From Isoetes taiwanensis (lineage: Eukaryota; Streptophyta; Lycopodiopsida; Isoetales; Isoetaceae): 64,000 bases of DNA. The stretch covers positions 8,804,992 to 8,868,991 of the forward strand of contig JAJEKV010000058.1 in assembly GCA_021234155.1 (NCBI GenBank). The letters are read 5' to 3'. Under the pieces are notes generated by a model that was not told where the DNA came from, did not search any database, and was given only the letters and a program-made list of their open reading frames with translations. A program made the translations under genes and the position numbers. The first letter of the stretch is position 1. The number at the start of each line of letters is the position of its first letter. This document shows, piece by piece, positions 42,892 to 56,300 of this stretch.

Positions 42892-45800
42892 ATGTCTCCA
42901 TTCAAAGACATTTATCAAGAATTTAAAGCAAGACTGCAATGCTATAAGCACGACTGGTGGAATGGATGTAATTCTGGTTTTAGGTTCGTAAAGTATTAGC
43001 CTATCAAAAGAAACTCAACACTTCAGAGCATACCGCCGTTCAAGATTCAAGGGACTAATCCGTGTGTATATGGGATGGTGCAGGATACTAGCGCCAACAA
43101 CATATATTTTCTTTGCATCAGCCATTCCAGTAATAGCCTTTGGAGAGCAGCTTGAAAGGGACACAGGTCAGTCAGTCTTGAGCAGAAAATGCATAATTTA
43201 ATAGGTTCAATGTAAAATTGGTTTCTAATTTCATTTATATTCTATATACTTCCACAGGGCACACCTTAACGGCTGTCCAAACTTTGATATCCACTGCCAT
43301 GTGTGGAATAATACATTCTATCCTTGGTGGTCAGCCATTGCTCATCCTTGGGGTTGCAGAGCCCACTGTGATCATGTATACTCTTATGTACAAGTTCTCA
43401 AGGAAGAAGGCTGGACTAGGACCCAATTTATTTCTTGCTTGGACTGGATGGTGATTAGTTTATCGATTTTTAGTTTATTGTTTATCACCTAAGGCTTGCT
43501 TATAGCTAGCAAAATCTTCAGGGTCTGCATTTGGACAGCAATCCTTCTATTTATACTTGCAATATATGGAGCATGCGCACTTATCAACCGGTTTACAAGA
43601 GTTGCAGGGGAATTATTTGGAATGCTGATTGCAACGTTGTTTATGCAAGAAGCTATAAAGGTATGTTTCAGATTTTCCTCATCTCTGATGTAGCAAATTT
43701 GTTCAATGCCAGTCCATATTTTTCTAAATATCTATATAATTTACAGGGTGCAATAGATGAATTTCAAACAACTGACGCAGGTTCAGTCCAGTTCTCGTGG
43801 CAATTTGCAAATGGGGTGCTTGGGCTGCTTATCTCATTTGGATTTTTAATAACTTCATTGAAAAGTAGAAAAGCAAGATCTTCGATATATGGCACTGGTA
43901 GGTATGCTGTAATGCATGTGTGTAGTGTTCTCAGTAGGTGGCTAAGATGATTGTATTTTGAAAAATGCAGGATGGTTACGTGGATTCATAGCTGACTACG
44001 GAGTTCCTTTATTAGTAGTAGTCTGGACTGCAATTTCTTATGTTCCTTCTAATAATGTTTCAAGCAAAGTTCCTCGTCGTCTTCAAAGTCCAAATGCTTG
44101 GTCACCAGAAGCTTTGGGTAACTGGACAGTTATCAAGGTAGCTAGTTTAGTCTTTGCTGAACATTATGCCTGATAAATTCCACATGATCTGTCTTAAACA
44201 CGAGATGTGCTTGCTTCCTATGGTGTGTATTGTGGTCTGCCAAGGTTCTTTCCCTCATGTAGGGTGTTGATTGCATCGTTTGACAGGATCTGCCCAATGT
44301 TCCCATAATTTACATATTTGGTGCGCTTATACCAGCAACAATGATTGCAGTCCTGTATTATTTTGATCATAGCGTGGCATCTCAGATGGCCCAACAAAAG
44401 GAGTTCAATCTTCAAAAGCCTTCTGCTTATAATTATGACCTTTTCCTCTTGGGAACCATGGTAATCTGCCCGTGTTCCACCCAATGCGTCTCATTTTAGT
44501 AAAAGAAGCTGATTTCTGACGTAACAATGGGCAGGTCCTGATTTGTGGACTCACTGGACTTCCTCCTTCTAATGGTGTGCTGCCACAATCTCCTATGCAC
44601 ACCAAAAGTCTTGCAACTTTAAAGCATCAGGTACATATTCCCTTGACATAAGATCAGCAAAATTGTTAATCTTTGATTCTTGGCATCTGCATCTTCCCTT
44701 TTGTAGGTAGTAAGTAAGAAGCTGATGAAGGTAGCTAAGCAGAGTGTTCACGATAATGCAACTCTTCCTGAACTCTATGATAGAATGCAAGATGCATTCC
44801 AAGAAGCAGCAAGACCCCCCAATTTTCTGGCTTGTCAACCAGTGGTAAGTAGTTTGTTACTGGAAAAATAACGATCACATCAGCATGCGCAGAAAAAGTC
44901 ATTTGACCAAAGCAAGCATCAGCTACATTATTCATGGTTATAGACATTCTTAATTTGTAGGGTTTTAAAAAAGAAAAGGCCAGTTTCAATAACCAAAAGA
45001 TGCTTTAGCAAATGCCAATGGGACTACTTTCATTTTTAAACTTACAATACTCTTTGTCGTTTCAGGCTTTAAAGAAATTTAGGGAAATGGATGGTGTATC
45101 ATTACCAGACAACAATGTGTTCAACCCTGAGAAGGAAATTGACGCCCTGCTTCCAGTCATTGTGAATGAACAGCGTTTAAGTAACTTGATGCAATCTGTT
45201 TTAGTTGGAGGCTGTGTAGTTGGAATGCCAACTATCAGAATGATTCCAACATCTGTATTGTGGGGTTACTTTGCATACATGGCCATTGAGAGCCTGCCAG
45301 GAAATCAGTTCTGGGAAAGATTGGAGCTACTAGCAACAGCACCTAATCGGCGTTACAAGTATGTCTTCCCTTGCCAGTCTTCTCTTGCAATGTTTTCTTA
45401 CATAAAAAACATGTTCTTTACAGGATTCTTGAAGCTGCCCATGCATCATTTGTGGAAACCGTTTCATTCAATAAGATTGTACTCTTTACATTATTTCAAC
45501 TTGCTTACCTCATAACATGTTTTGGCATAACTTGGATACCAATAGCAGGTGTCCTGTTCCCTCTTCCATTTCTGTGCTTGATTCCTATCCGCCAATACAT
45601 CCTTCCAAGATTTTTTGATGCCCAGTGCTTGAAAGAACTAGATGCTGCAGAATATGAAGAAGCTTCTGCTTTGCCTCGTGATGTAGCACTTGTGGTAAGA
45701 CTAATCCACAAAAGAAGGTTTAGAAATACTAGAAATCATCGTTCTTACTAATCCATGAATGTGAACTTCAGGAAATAGAAATGCATGGGCTTGGCAAAGT

Positions 45801-45912
45801 TCCTAGTTTTGATGGCAAACAGTATGATGCGGAGATCCTTGATGAAATTACGACAAGGAGCCGTGGGGAAATTAAGGTCCCCTCCCTCAGATCTGCTGTT
45901 GATTTTGTATAA
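42892..45912 (+). CDS. Boron (borate) transporter, BOR family, copy A
   Basis: Twelve exons: 42892-42983, 43084-43166, 43258-43450, 43522-43660, 43747-43897, 43971-44137, 44287-44460, 44535-44630, 44707-44844, 45066-45358, 45424-45694, 45772-45912. All introns are GT-AG and 65-221 bases; the exons sum to 646 codons with no break. The protein is an SLC4-like anion transporter with multiple membrane spans. BOR hallmarks: [122 protein letters not shown] and [16 protein letters not shown] proteins export borate across the plasma membrane for xylem loading or for tolerance of excess boron. The C-terminal tail is shorter than in Arabidopsis BOR1 (704 residues). A YDRM motif in the cytoplasmic loop could serve in trafficking. 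Confidence 0.95.
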
Positions 45913-46197
45913 AAGAGCAGGTCAAACATTAAAATAAAATCCGAAGAATAGCTTGTAAAAAATAAAATAAAATAAAAACATGGCCAAATTGAAACAAATA
46001 GAATCTGGCTTAGTGGCTTGGATCTCTTGTTTTCGGCTGAGGAGGAGAAGGCCGACATGTTCAAAACGAATATTTTAAGGGAAGAATAGCTATGGCAGCG
46101 AAAGCAGAAATGAGACATGATTGGTAGACTGGAAGTACAGGAAGGGTTCCATTCCCTTCCAAGTTTTGTCCCCACACACCAAATTAATTTCATTTTA
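45913..46197. other. 3' region of BOR copy A
   Basis: AT-rich 3' sequence with AATAAAATAAAAT near 45,962, a possible polyadenylation region. No gene. Confidence 0.4.
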
Positions 46198-46784
46198 GGG
46201 AAAATTCCAAATATACCCCTCAAAATTGAAATTGGAGCGCAGTAAATATCGGACGCTGACATGTTATACCCACAGGCATATCCGTGGTATATCCGTGTGT
46301 TTGACATGTTATAGCCACGCACCAAAAAAATTACACGGCGTTTTTGTGGACTTAGCGAATTTTTTGCCATTTAGGCTGGGTATAACATGTCAGCATCCGA
46401 CATTTACCGCGATGGAAATTGCTCAAAATTTTGCAAAAAACTCAAAAAAATACCGTGCAAATGGAGAGTATTTTTGGAAAAATGGTATAGATTAGGATAA
46501 GATCTTCCAAAAAAAATCAGATTATCTAAATTATAGTTGAAATTCACAAGTTATGAGATTTATGTCGTTTTTTTATAGCACTAACTTAAAAAACTATAAC
46601 TTGAAGATTCCAACTCTATTTTAGACGATTCTATCGCTATTGGATAGCTTACTCTCATCTATAAGTTTTATGGAGAGCACTTATTTAGTTGGTTGAGAGT
46701 TATTGCCATTTGAGCCAAATACCCTGTTTATAGGGGTATTTTTGGAATATTTATAAGCTTGAGGGGTATATTTGGAATTTGCCC
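46198..46784. mobile_element. Tourist-like MITE with internal foldback
   Basis: Ends GGGAAAATTCCAAATATACC and its near-perfect inverse ...GGTATATTTGGAATTTGCCC, flanked by TTA on both sides (46195-46197 and 46785-46787). TTA duplications and GGG ends fit the PIF/Harbinger group. Inside, GTAAATATCGGACGCTGACA at about 46,241 is repeated inverted at about 46,385-46,410, giving a second foldback. Confidence 0.7.
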
Positions 46785-46845
46785 TTAATTTTACCTTTAT
46801 TGTTGTGAGATATATTGGGAGCATAATTTCCAGCGGACTCACAAA

Positions 46846-46925
46846 ATGCAATGGTTCTATGGCAACATAGAACCAACATTCTTGGAGAAGACGGGCCTTT
46901 TTTGGAACGTCTATTTTTCCATAAG
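46846..46925. repeat. Dispersed repeat shared with 58,160-58,250
   Basis: Contains GGTTCTATGGCAACATAGAA, a hairpin with a GCAA loop, then CATTCTTGGAGAAGACG and TTTGGAACGTCTATTTTT. The second copy follows BOR copy B in the same plus-strand orientation, so it is not simply part of the inverted gene duplication. Confidence 0.65.
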
Positions 46926-47138
46926 ATTTTTTTTATAGGTTATATATCTCATCAGTTCTAAGTTTTCATCATCGGCCTTCCTCTTAAGCGTTCCATCTTT
47001 TTGTGTTTTGTCTTCCTACTTTTAGTTATTCTAGTTGCTAGATGTAGGTCAACGATTTAGTTTGTTAGCAATTTTGTGGTGTTCTTGTAGATTCATTGGA
47101 ATTAGAGTTGTTCAATTGTTTTTCAATGTCTGGTTTTA

Positions 47139-47923
47139 TTGTGGAATTCCAAAAATGGCGCGGCCGTCCATTTTTTGCGACCTCTGTGTAGCGCTTGGGT
47201 GCTGCCATTCAATAGCAACAAAATCAGTTATGAGAGAGTTGAGGCAGCGTGGCGTCTTGCATGGGATCCAATGCATGCGTCCATCAAGGACATGAGGTGT
47301 GTTATTTATGGTCTGCCACCTGACGAAGATCCGGTTGAGAAAGTTGGGAAGAGGCGAAGACGATTTTGGGACGATGCAATAGCATCCAGGGAATTAGACA
47401 AACTGGATGCGATGCTGGACGAGGAGGAGGTGATGGAACATTAGCTATCTCTTAGTGAGCAACTCAATTGCATTCTTTCGGCAAACGAACACAGTGACTG
47501 ACCCATTCTTCATTCTCATGTTTTAGTAGGTGCAGTTGATGGCGAGTAGGAGCAAGAAACCCCTACAGCCCCACCGTTCACTCCATTCATAGCACTTGAT
47601 CCAGAGTCTGGTAGTGACGCTGAGGTGTCAGATAGAGTAGTTGTTCCTGCTGGTCCATTCCTTGATGTGGACTGGCTGAAGACGAACTTATGGAGGATTG
47701 TTCATAGGTTGAATGTGAGTCTGATTGATGCTATTGACATCTTAGAAGAGGCACATCTTAGAAGAGGCACTTACTGCAATGGATGATCCAGCAGTGAATG
47801 TCAGTGTGAGGGAGCGTCGAATTTTTAGAGGAGAAGTAAACCATGTCCGCGCAATGCTCCTTTTCAAGCTTCGGCAGCTTGAGCAGCTTGCTAGAGCTCA
47901 CCCAGGGACCATGCGCGCATGAG
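47139..47923 (+). pseudogene. Decayed unrecognised gene
   Basis: A frame ending GKRRRRFWDDAIASRELDKL... with an acidic tail stops at 47,444. Further on, coding-like sequence reads TAPPFTPFIALDPESGSDAE, LDVDWLKTNLWRIVHRLNV, and after a frameshift NHVRAMLLFKLRQLEQLARA to a stop near 47,921. The shift coincides with a 16-base tandem duplication of ACATCTTAGAAGAGGC at about 47,748-47,779. The family is unknown. The style (basic RRRRFW, acidic linker) resembles accessory ORFs of plant DNA transposons; this is inference. Confidence 0.35.
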
Positions 47924-50039
47924 GAGAGCTTCCTGCTGTTCTATGTTCTATTTTGTACTGCGTGTTTTTTACAGTAATAATGTTCAATGTAAAGTGTTTT
48001 ACAATGTAAAGTGGTGACAGCAAGAATGTTCTACTGTGTTGTGACGTATGTGACAGTAGTAATGTTGAATGTAAACTATTTTGCAATGTAAAGTTTTATT
48101 GTTTATAAGGAATGGAAGGTTGTTTTTGGATGGCGACAAGTGTAGGGCCCTGGTTTTTTGTATTTTTTTTTGTGTAGCCATTAGAGTTGTGTAGCCATTG
48201 GAAGTAAAGTCTTCATCACATATCTTTTAGCTTTTAGATAGAACTTAATTATGGGCTGGGAAACCATAATTATACTTTCTTTTTAGAAACATTAATTTAA
48301 ACATTTTTGGTTTGCAGCATGCTGCTTCTTTTCTGCTTCCACATGCTTGAGGTTTTTTCTGCTTGCTGTAGTTTGAAGTTTCTTAGATATCTTGTTGTTA
48401 TCTGGATCTTTTTGCTATTTCATTCTACCTTTTCCCTGAAAAATCTTCCGTTTAGAGTCCAGCAGTGCCTAGCCTTATTCTGCCTCCTTATATGAAATTC
48501 TTTCCATCTTCTCTTGCAGACTACGTCCTTGATGTGTTCCTCCTCTCAGGCTCAACCTGCTCCATGGCTACCTAGCCGGATTGTTTTTATTGTAACCACC
48601 TTGCAGAATAAGATACACAGACTGTTTTACTTCTGCTAAATACCTGACAATTTAATTCAGACGGATTTAGCCCTTGATATAGATGGAAACTCTCATCTCC
48701 CAAAAAAAAAAAAAAAAAACCTCTCAATAGATGATAGGCTTTCCCTAATAAGCTTCATCTTTCCAAACAATAGCCCTGCATTTTTGGATTTCAATGGCAA
48801 CCTAAGTTTAGGGATTCGAGTGGAAGATAATGGCCCCTTTTTTTTCTGTGGATCTTCTGTGGCTGCAAAATAGCTCTGCAAAAAGGCAAACGTGTATGAT
48901 TGGCTTGAATTCAACTAAGAATAGGGAGAATCGGCATGTACTAAGTTTAAATCGCCCATGTTTCTGCCAGATTGCTCCTTTTTTTGCCAGATCCGATGAA
49001 GATCTGCTATTTTTTTTTTTTAAACCCGTTATCAGCCGTTTTTTATAGTCTTAATGTTCATTTTTATTGAATCTGAGGATATTTGCCCCATGTGAAAACC
49101 TTATAAGTCTCCCTCGCTGTAGCAATTTGTTTTCATCCTGTTTTCTTTATCTAGATAGTTTCGGGATAACCCAATTATTTTTTAGATGTTTTAAATAAGG
49201 GAAAGGTTTTCTACAGATGGGACTTTGCATATATTTTTAGTTGATTTTTAGTTGATCTTTCTCTTTAGTAAGTTTGTTCGCTTTTATCCTTCTTTGGTAC
49301 TAGAGTCGAACACCCTTTTTTCCATTATTTAGACCTTTATTTTCTTTTGCCTTTTTTTTTCTGGTAAGTATGGTTGCTTCGTGAATTATTTCGTAATTGT
49401 TCTTATATTTCCAAGACGGGCGCGTTAATTTCCTTAAATTCTATTTTCCTTGCCTAGGCATTATTTTTTCCAATATTTTTTCCATGTTTTTCCCCTTGCT
49501 TCTTGTTTTTTATTTGCTGGGTTTGATCTTTAAACAATGGTGGATTTCTCTTTGAGCTTTGGAATACCATATTGAATATGCTGTATTGAAAATTTTTGTG
49601 CCTTTATAAATTTCCATATGTGTTATACAATGGCAAGGCATCTTAGACCCAAGGTTATGCCATGTATTCTCTTCCTTGTACAAAACTAACCGTCTTCCTC
49701 CTTTGATATGCCAATTCATGCCATCCAGATCCCACAAACCCCATCACTTTCCTTCTTCTCAGCAACATCACCGGTCGTACTAGTCTTTTTATTCATTAAG
49801 TGATTTTCAATTCGTCATAGACTCTTTTTTATTTGCTAGACCCCTTTTTACATGGTGTGGTTCTTACCATTGCTGTTTGAACTTTCTCTTTCAAGTCATG
49901 GACAATGCTGGAGAAATTCTTGGAGGTGAAATTGTAGAGCATACAGGAAAATCTTCTGATGCTTCTCCGCATAATTGTATTTTTCAAATAAACTTCGCCA
50001 CTACCCAATACACTTGATTAACCCTATCTTTCCCCCACC
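47924..50039. other. No gene recognised
   Basis: AT-rich sequence with an A tract (48,700-48,718) and a T tract (about 49,010-49,020), probably old retroposed ends. Short ORFs have no recognisable content. Confidence 0.4.
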
Positions 50040-50452
50040 AGTATTTGAAGGCACATATCTCTACCAAGAAACGGAGAGCTATAGCTGCAATAAGGACAGG
50101 GTCCCACCATCTCAGAATTGAGACAGGCCGCTGGGGTACGGATGGAGGGCAGGGAATCCCCCGACATGAGAGATTATGTCAGTGCTGTCACATGCAGATA
50201 GTAGAAGATGAACACCATGCTCTACAGGAATGCCCAACATATGCACACATCCGAGCAGCTCATGCCGATCTCAGATGCTCTGAGATAGCAATTCATCAAC
50301 TGCTGGCTTCGCCAATGGTTGCACATCTTGCATCCTACATTCTGCAAGTCTTGGAAACTTTCCGCTATATTGTATCACCGTCTCATAGGCCAGTTGGCCT
50401 CCGTGGACGTTAAAATATACTTTCTTCCTTCCTTCCTTCCTTATATTTCCCC
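50040..50452 (+). mobile_element. 3' fragment of an L1-type LINE
   Basis: A frame reads KAHISTKKRRAIAAIRTGSH, HLRIETGRWG, and LCQCCHMQIVEDEHHALQEC, the Cys/His-rich C-terminal segment of a LINE ORF2. It ends CCTCCGTGGACGTTAAAA followed by a (CTTC)n tail at about 50,424-50,444. 5'-truncated, as usual for LINE insertions. Confidence 0.75.
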
Positions 50453-50884
50453 TTTGGCTACAACATTGCTTGGGGCGCGTAGTGCTCAAATTTCATGGGT
50501 CTTGTTTTAAATTTTTTGCATCTAAAACCCTTTGAGCTTCTTTCTCTCTTATTCAATTTGACGTAGCTTGTTTTCTCAAAAGGATTTATTTTTCATTTTC
50601 TTTCTCTTTTTTCTTTCTTGATGTTTGTTGACTTCTTTTTCTCCTATTGTCTTGCCTTGCATCCCATCTTTTCTTTTCTCGCTAGATTTTCCTGCCATCT
50701 ACCATTGCAACTAGGGTTTATGAGGTGGAGCGTTCCTCTTCCTTTTTGGTGCCCGACGGCAAAACTTCTCGAGCTCATAACTTGAGCTAGAGACATCAGA
50801 TTCAGGTGATTTTGGGCTCTTTGGAAAGCTTATGCCTGGATCTTTCCAACGACATATGATTCGGACCATTTGCATCCTTATACG

Positions 50885-51435
50885 CAAGGAATAAATTACT
50901 AATCACATATTTCTTATTAGCCAGATGACTTTAGCTAAACTTGCTCTATATTAATCCCAAAACTTTCTGTGGTTTAGCTAAACTCTACATATTTTTCCTC
51001 TCATACTTTCTAGCATTTAGCTAAACTAACCCAAACATCATCCCAAAAATTTCTATGATGTGGCCAACAAAAAATATTAACCCAAATTACTATATTTTTT
51101 TCTATTGTTTCCACTTATTAGTCATTTCTTTGTAAAAACATTCTAAAATAATGCTAATTAGCAAAATCTATGACTCAAATTAATTTATAATGCTAGAAAC
51201 TAAACTACTAATCATATATTTCTTATAAACTAGAATGATATTAGCTAAACTAGCTCGAAATTCATTCTAAAAGTTTCTATGATTTAGCTAAACAATACAA
51301 AATTTCACTCTCTTACTTTCTAGCGTTTGACTAAAGAGCTCTAGGATTGGTGCTGTCTCGAAAAAAGTTAAGCTAAAATTATTATTTTTTTCCCAATTTT
51401 TTCCATTCACTTTAGCCAATTGTTTTCGAAAATGT
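50885..51435. repeat. Two diverged direct copies of a ~320-base AT-rich repeat
   Basis: CTAATCACATATTTCTTA, TTAGCTAAACT, and CTCTCATACTTTCTAGC-like words recur in the same order at about 50,885-51,180 and 51,205-51,435. Non-coding. Confidence 0.55.
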
Positions 51436-51566
51436 GCTAAAAAATCGCCAAATAGCTAAGTTTAGCCCTTAAATTATTCCATGCTTATACGTTTCAGCTT
51501 TTTGGACTTTTTTATTTCGGGACTGATTACTATTATAGATCAGCCCATTTTGGCCCTCTGGAAGTA

Positions 51567-53366
51567 ATGGCTTCTTCAATTCCTTTGCAGCAGCTAGGGG
51601 ACTTTTCTATGGTGGGTATTAATCCCTTTGATCGGCCAAATCCGTCAAGGCCTGCTCGTCACCCCTTGAAGTCTCCCAGATCCACGAACAAAGATAACGG
51701 TTACAAAGGTGATGTGACTCGATCTCTCAATAAAGATGCTCATCTTAAACAACAGACATTAAATAGGGCATTGCATCTTTCCTCTCAACGGGATAAGCGT
51801 TGTCCATCGCAAATTTCCACAGATGTTGGTGGAGCAAATGGATATGCGTTGGATGTTCAACACATGATGATGGAGAGCGGATTGCATCCGTTACAGCTGT
51901 TGGCAGTGCAACTGGTCTAGACAAACCTCCAACACGCGTTGGAGGTTCACCACATGGTGCTGATGGGGAGCAGATTGCATCTGCTATAGGTGTTGGAAGT
52001 GCATATCGCTCAGCCAGACCTCCAACATGTGTTCAACTCAGGATGATGAAAGGGAGCGGATTGTTGAGGCATTGACCCCAGATGATTTCTCCAAGGTCCC
52101 TCGTCCAGCACGTCTTCCTCTCTATGTCAATTTGCTTCAAAAAGACCTAGAGAACAAGTTTGACATTCTTACAGCTACTTTGCACATGCAGCAACAAGAG
52201 ATGACACAATTTCGATGTGCATTGAGGTCTGAATTGGCAAAGTGTCGTAACGACCTTGCAACGCTCACTGGCAAAATTCATGCTGAACATGCAAAGCTTT
52301 GGGAAGCAATTGAGGGCGCAAAGTTGGAGTTTGCTGCTTGTCATATGACTGTGGAGCACCTAATGGTTGATATTGGCAAGCAAAGACAAGATTTACTCCG
52401 CCATGTCTCTGAGGTGCCTACGAGTTGTAATACTCGCATGCGAGCATTGGAAGAAAGCATGACCTGCCAAGTGACTGAGCTTGCTAAGGACACATCTAGT
52501 CGAGTTGCTGCCTTGGAACGTTCCTATTCTCGTGCAACCAAGGCACCTCCAACTTCTTCTTCAACGCATCATGATCCTAATGTGAGATCCATGCTTAGTT
52601 CATCCTCCCCCCAATTTCAAAACTCTCATGTAACAGGTTTTGCATCTACAACTGCATCTACATCTGCTCAAAGGCGTAGAGAATACATTGATAGGCACAA
52701 CCGTCAGTGTAATATGGTAATTCGTGGCATGCCAGAAGAAGCATCAGAGGACTTGCAACAGAAGGTACAGACTTTGGTGTTAGCTAAATTGGACTTCACA
52801 ACACCAGTTGTTGTCACTGTTGCACATAGGGTTGGAGCATTGCAGCCCCACCACCCGCACATAGTGAAATTTACAGTGCGAAATTTGAGTACTAAAATGG
52901 ATATCCTCAAGCAGGCCAAGCAATTGAAAGGGACATCTCTCTATCTGGATTTTGATCTTACTAAGTCCCAACAGTTAGCCAGATGCCAGAATTTGCAAAA
53001 GGTCCAGGACATTCAAAAGAATGGTGGTAAGGCTGCACTGATTCGTGGAAAAAACTACGTATTTTTACACCATCACATGCCACCTTTGCTGATGCCTTTC
53101 ATCATGCTAAGGCCACTCATACTGCTGGTGTTAAAGTCCATTCTCCCATTTCTCATGCACACACCAACGCTGCAAATGCGCCTCGTGTTGTTCCATCTTC
53201 TGCACCCACCACATCTTCTTCTGCGCAAGGTCATTCCTCTCACGATGTTGCTAATGGTACCCTTGATGCTGCTGCTGCTGATGTTGCTGCTTCTGCTGCC
53301 GTTGCCGCCTCTATTGCTCCAGCCTCCTCAGTTCGCACTGCTCATACCTCAAATGTACCTTCCTAG
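51567..53366 (+). pseudogene. LINE ORF1, L1 ORF1p-like RNA-binding protein, frameshifted
   Basis: ATG at 51567 (MASSIPLQQLGDFSMVG). Frame changes occur in the 51,850-52,040 repeat-like stretch and near 53,060. The middle part (LLQKDLENKFDILTATLHMQ onwards) has long heptad-rich helices with Leu/Ala spacing, a probable coiled coil. Then NMVIRGMPEEASEDLQQKV, VVVTVAHRVGAL and MDILKQAKQLKGTSLYLDF match the RRM plus C-terminal domain layout of L1 ORF1p. This type trimerises and binds element RNA. The C-terminal tail in the restored phase is Ala/Ser/His-rich. No CCHC knuckle, unlike most seed-plant LINE ORF1s. Confidence 0.7.
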
Positions 53367-53369
53367 GAA

Positions 53370-56300
53370 ATGTGCCTTCAGTTGGTGTCTTGGAATTGTC
53401 GTGGTTTTCCCTGGCGTAAAGGTGATGGCTTGAATCCCATTGCAAAAGATATGGATATCCTTCTGCTCATGGAAACGTGGGAGCATTCAGCCAAACGGCT
53501 ACCTCATTTTATAGGCTATCAATTCTTTTCATTATTTAATGAATGTCATGGGCAATGAGGTTGCGGTGGAGTTGCTTGCTATTTCAAGGATGCCCTTGCT
53601 CCATATATCACGCTTCATAAAGCTGATAGATATAATCGCTACATGTGGATCAAACTTCATTTGCCACAATAGTAGTACCATTTTTGTTGCTGCCTGTTAC
53701 TTCCCACCTACATCATCACCTTTTTATGATGAATATGATGTCACTCGCAGTGATCCCTATGGTGATCTTTATGATGACATTGCTCAATTCAAGCAGTTGG
53801 GGCATGTTATTCTTCTTGGTGATTTCAATGCTCGCACTGGTGAAATGCAAGCTGCTCAACTCATACTTGAGGATGTTCGTGACCCTTTATGGATGTCTGC
53901 TAATGATACAGTCTTTCCACGTTCATCGCTTGATGCTAACAAACCCGTCTCAATATTTGGAAGGGAGCTCATCCAGTTGTGTGAAGTCATGGTACTTTGT
54001 AATGGCTTAGAGCAATGGCCACACTCTAAAGGTATTACATGCAGATAGGATAGGCAGGGTGGTGGTACTAGTGTTGTTGATTATGTCATTTCCCAAGTGC
54101 AAACCTTGGATCTCATTTCAGATTTTCGAATTGGCACAAGGCATAGAGATGAGGAGATAAAATCTGATCACTATTCACTTTATTTGTCATTAAAGTGGCA
54201 GCTTCTACCTCTTCAATCCATTGCTATCCAGGCTCCTGCCCCTCGCATTCGCTTGACTTATTCTAGATCTTTTGAATATGAACAGACATTAGCTCCTGCG
54301 CTTGCAGGTATTTTGGATTACCCAACTCTGATATTGCTTTGCTTACTTCTGCTGTCTCTTGCTTTGGTACACGCACTTCTGGTCTTGCTCATGCTGGTAG
54401 GAAATCCTTTCCTAGAAATGCCTGGTTTGATGAAGACTGCAAGCAGCTTAAAAAACAATTGCGAACGATAGTTGAGCCAGATACGCGACATAATGCCATT
54501 CAGAATTATAAGTCTGTTTTGAAACGCAAGAAGGCACGCTTTGTTGCTGAGCATCAGAAGCAAATGTTTGAATTACTGCTACGTGAGCCTCGGACCTTCT
54601 GGCACAAAATAATTATATCGACCACCTCCTACCCTTGGACATATTTCTATGAAGCAATGGGATGAGTGATTGGTCCACTTATATGATCATCCTGGGGTCC
54701 TTAATTCGGTGCCTCTTTTGGTAGGTGATATTCTTCAATTCACAGAGGAGGAAGTCAAAGAAGGACTGCGGCATCTATCTAATGGCAAGTCTCCTGATCT
54801 TCAAGGTTTGCAAGCAGAATTGCTTAAATGTGGGGGTCCGCTATTGGTTCCAATCATCACTACTCTTCTAAATCAAGCTTTGCAAGAAGGCTTGCCAGAA
54901 ACTTGGGCTGTCAGTAAGGTCGTACCAATTTACAAAGCAGGTGATAAGCATGACCCTTCTAATTATTGCATGATCATGGTAAGTTCCATATTTTCAAAGC
55001 TCTTAGCCAGTCTTACTGAGAAGCAGTTGACATCATGGGAAGGAAGGAAGGAAGGAAGTTTATTTTAACGTCCACGGAGGCCAGAGGCCTATGAGACGGT
55101 ACATGCAGAGAACAGGCAAAAAGCCAAAAACCCCAACACCAAAAACAAACAATGTAACTGTACAGTAGATCCCTACTACCGGGATGAAAAAACCCCCACT
55201 TGGGAGGAAAAACCCTAACAGTAGGCTCTCAAATACCATGCCCCCGAAGGGCAAGTCTGACGGCCAAAATCTGCAGGATGTAAGCTCCCAATCGCGCTAC
55301 CATAGGTGGTGCGAGTAACTGATGTAGCGGTGTGTCGAAAGCATCTAAAGATGTGCCTTTGCACCGCCGGACATGAGCATATCTTTGGGCAACCGCTGGA
55401 GGGCATGGTGCTCATCCTCTATCACGTGCATCTCACAACACTGACATATCCTCTCCTCCCTGGGGATCCCGTGCCCGCCATTCACCCCCCAGCGACCTGT
55501 TTCAATTCTGAGGTAATGGGAACCCGTCCTTATGGCAGCAATAGCTCTCCGTTTCTTCACCGAGATGTGTGCTTTTGGGTACCGATGGGGTCCATGCTCA
55601 AGGTAGGGATTAATCTCGAGCATGATAGTGCTCGCTTGGGCTTTGCAAGAGTAGAGGCATCCCACGAGTGGCAGATAGCCCGCATCCAATTGCCCATTCG
55701 CACATCGAACCGGTGCCACCATCACATTTGGTAATCCATAGACCACCTCATAAACCATCCCTTACAGTGCTCGTGCCATACCCTCTTCAGCCGCGGGGGG
55801 CCCTGCGTTAACAACACGCACCTGTGGAGGCAAGCGATGCTCATCCATCCCATCCACCTTATGGAAGCAAGTAAGATGCTGCGCAAGATAGCGAATCTTT
55901 GTAAAAGGCGAACCCCGTCTCATACAACAAAATCGGATATGGTACGGTGTCCTTCACTCCCAAGCTATATGTGGAGAAAGCTTTCTGCACCCTTTCCAAC
56001 CTATCCCACGTGTTTTTGCTAACTGCTGGGCCCCAAACCTCCACCCCATATAGCAGCACGGGCTCGATCAAAGCCCTAAACAGGTCTGCTCTCCTCGCCC
56101 AATCACAGAGATCGATCCGGCAACACGCGTTTTGCACTGCATATAGAGCCTTCCAGCCTGCACTGGCTCTCCTCTCCACACACTCATCCCACAGCATGTT
56201 AGTAGTGAAATCAATTCCCAGATACTTGAAGTTCCGCACCATCTCCACTTCCTGTCCCCTGTAATATAACTCCGGGATAGGGTGTTGCGAGGACAGGATC

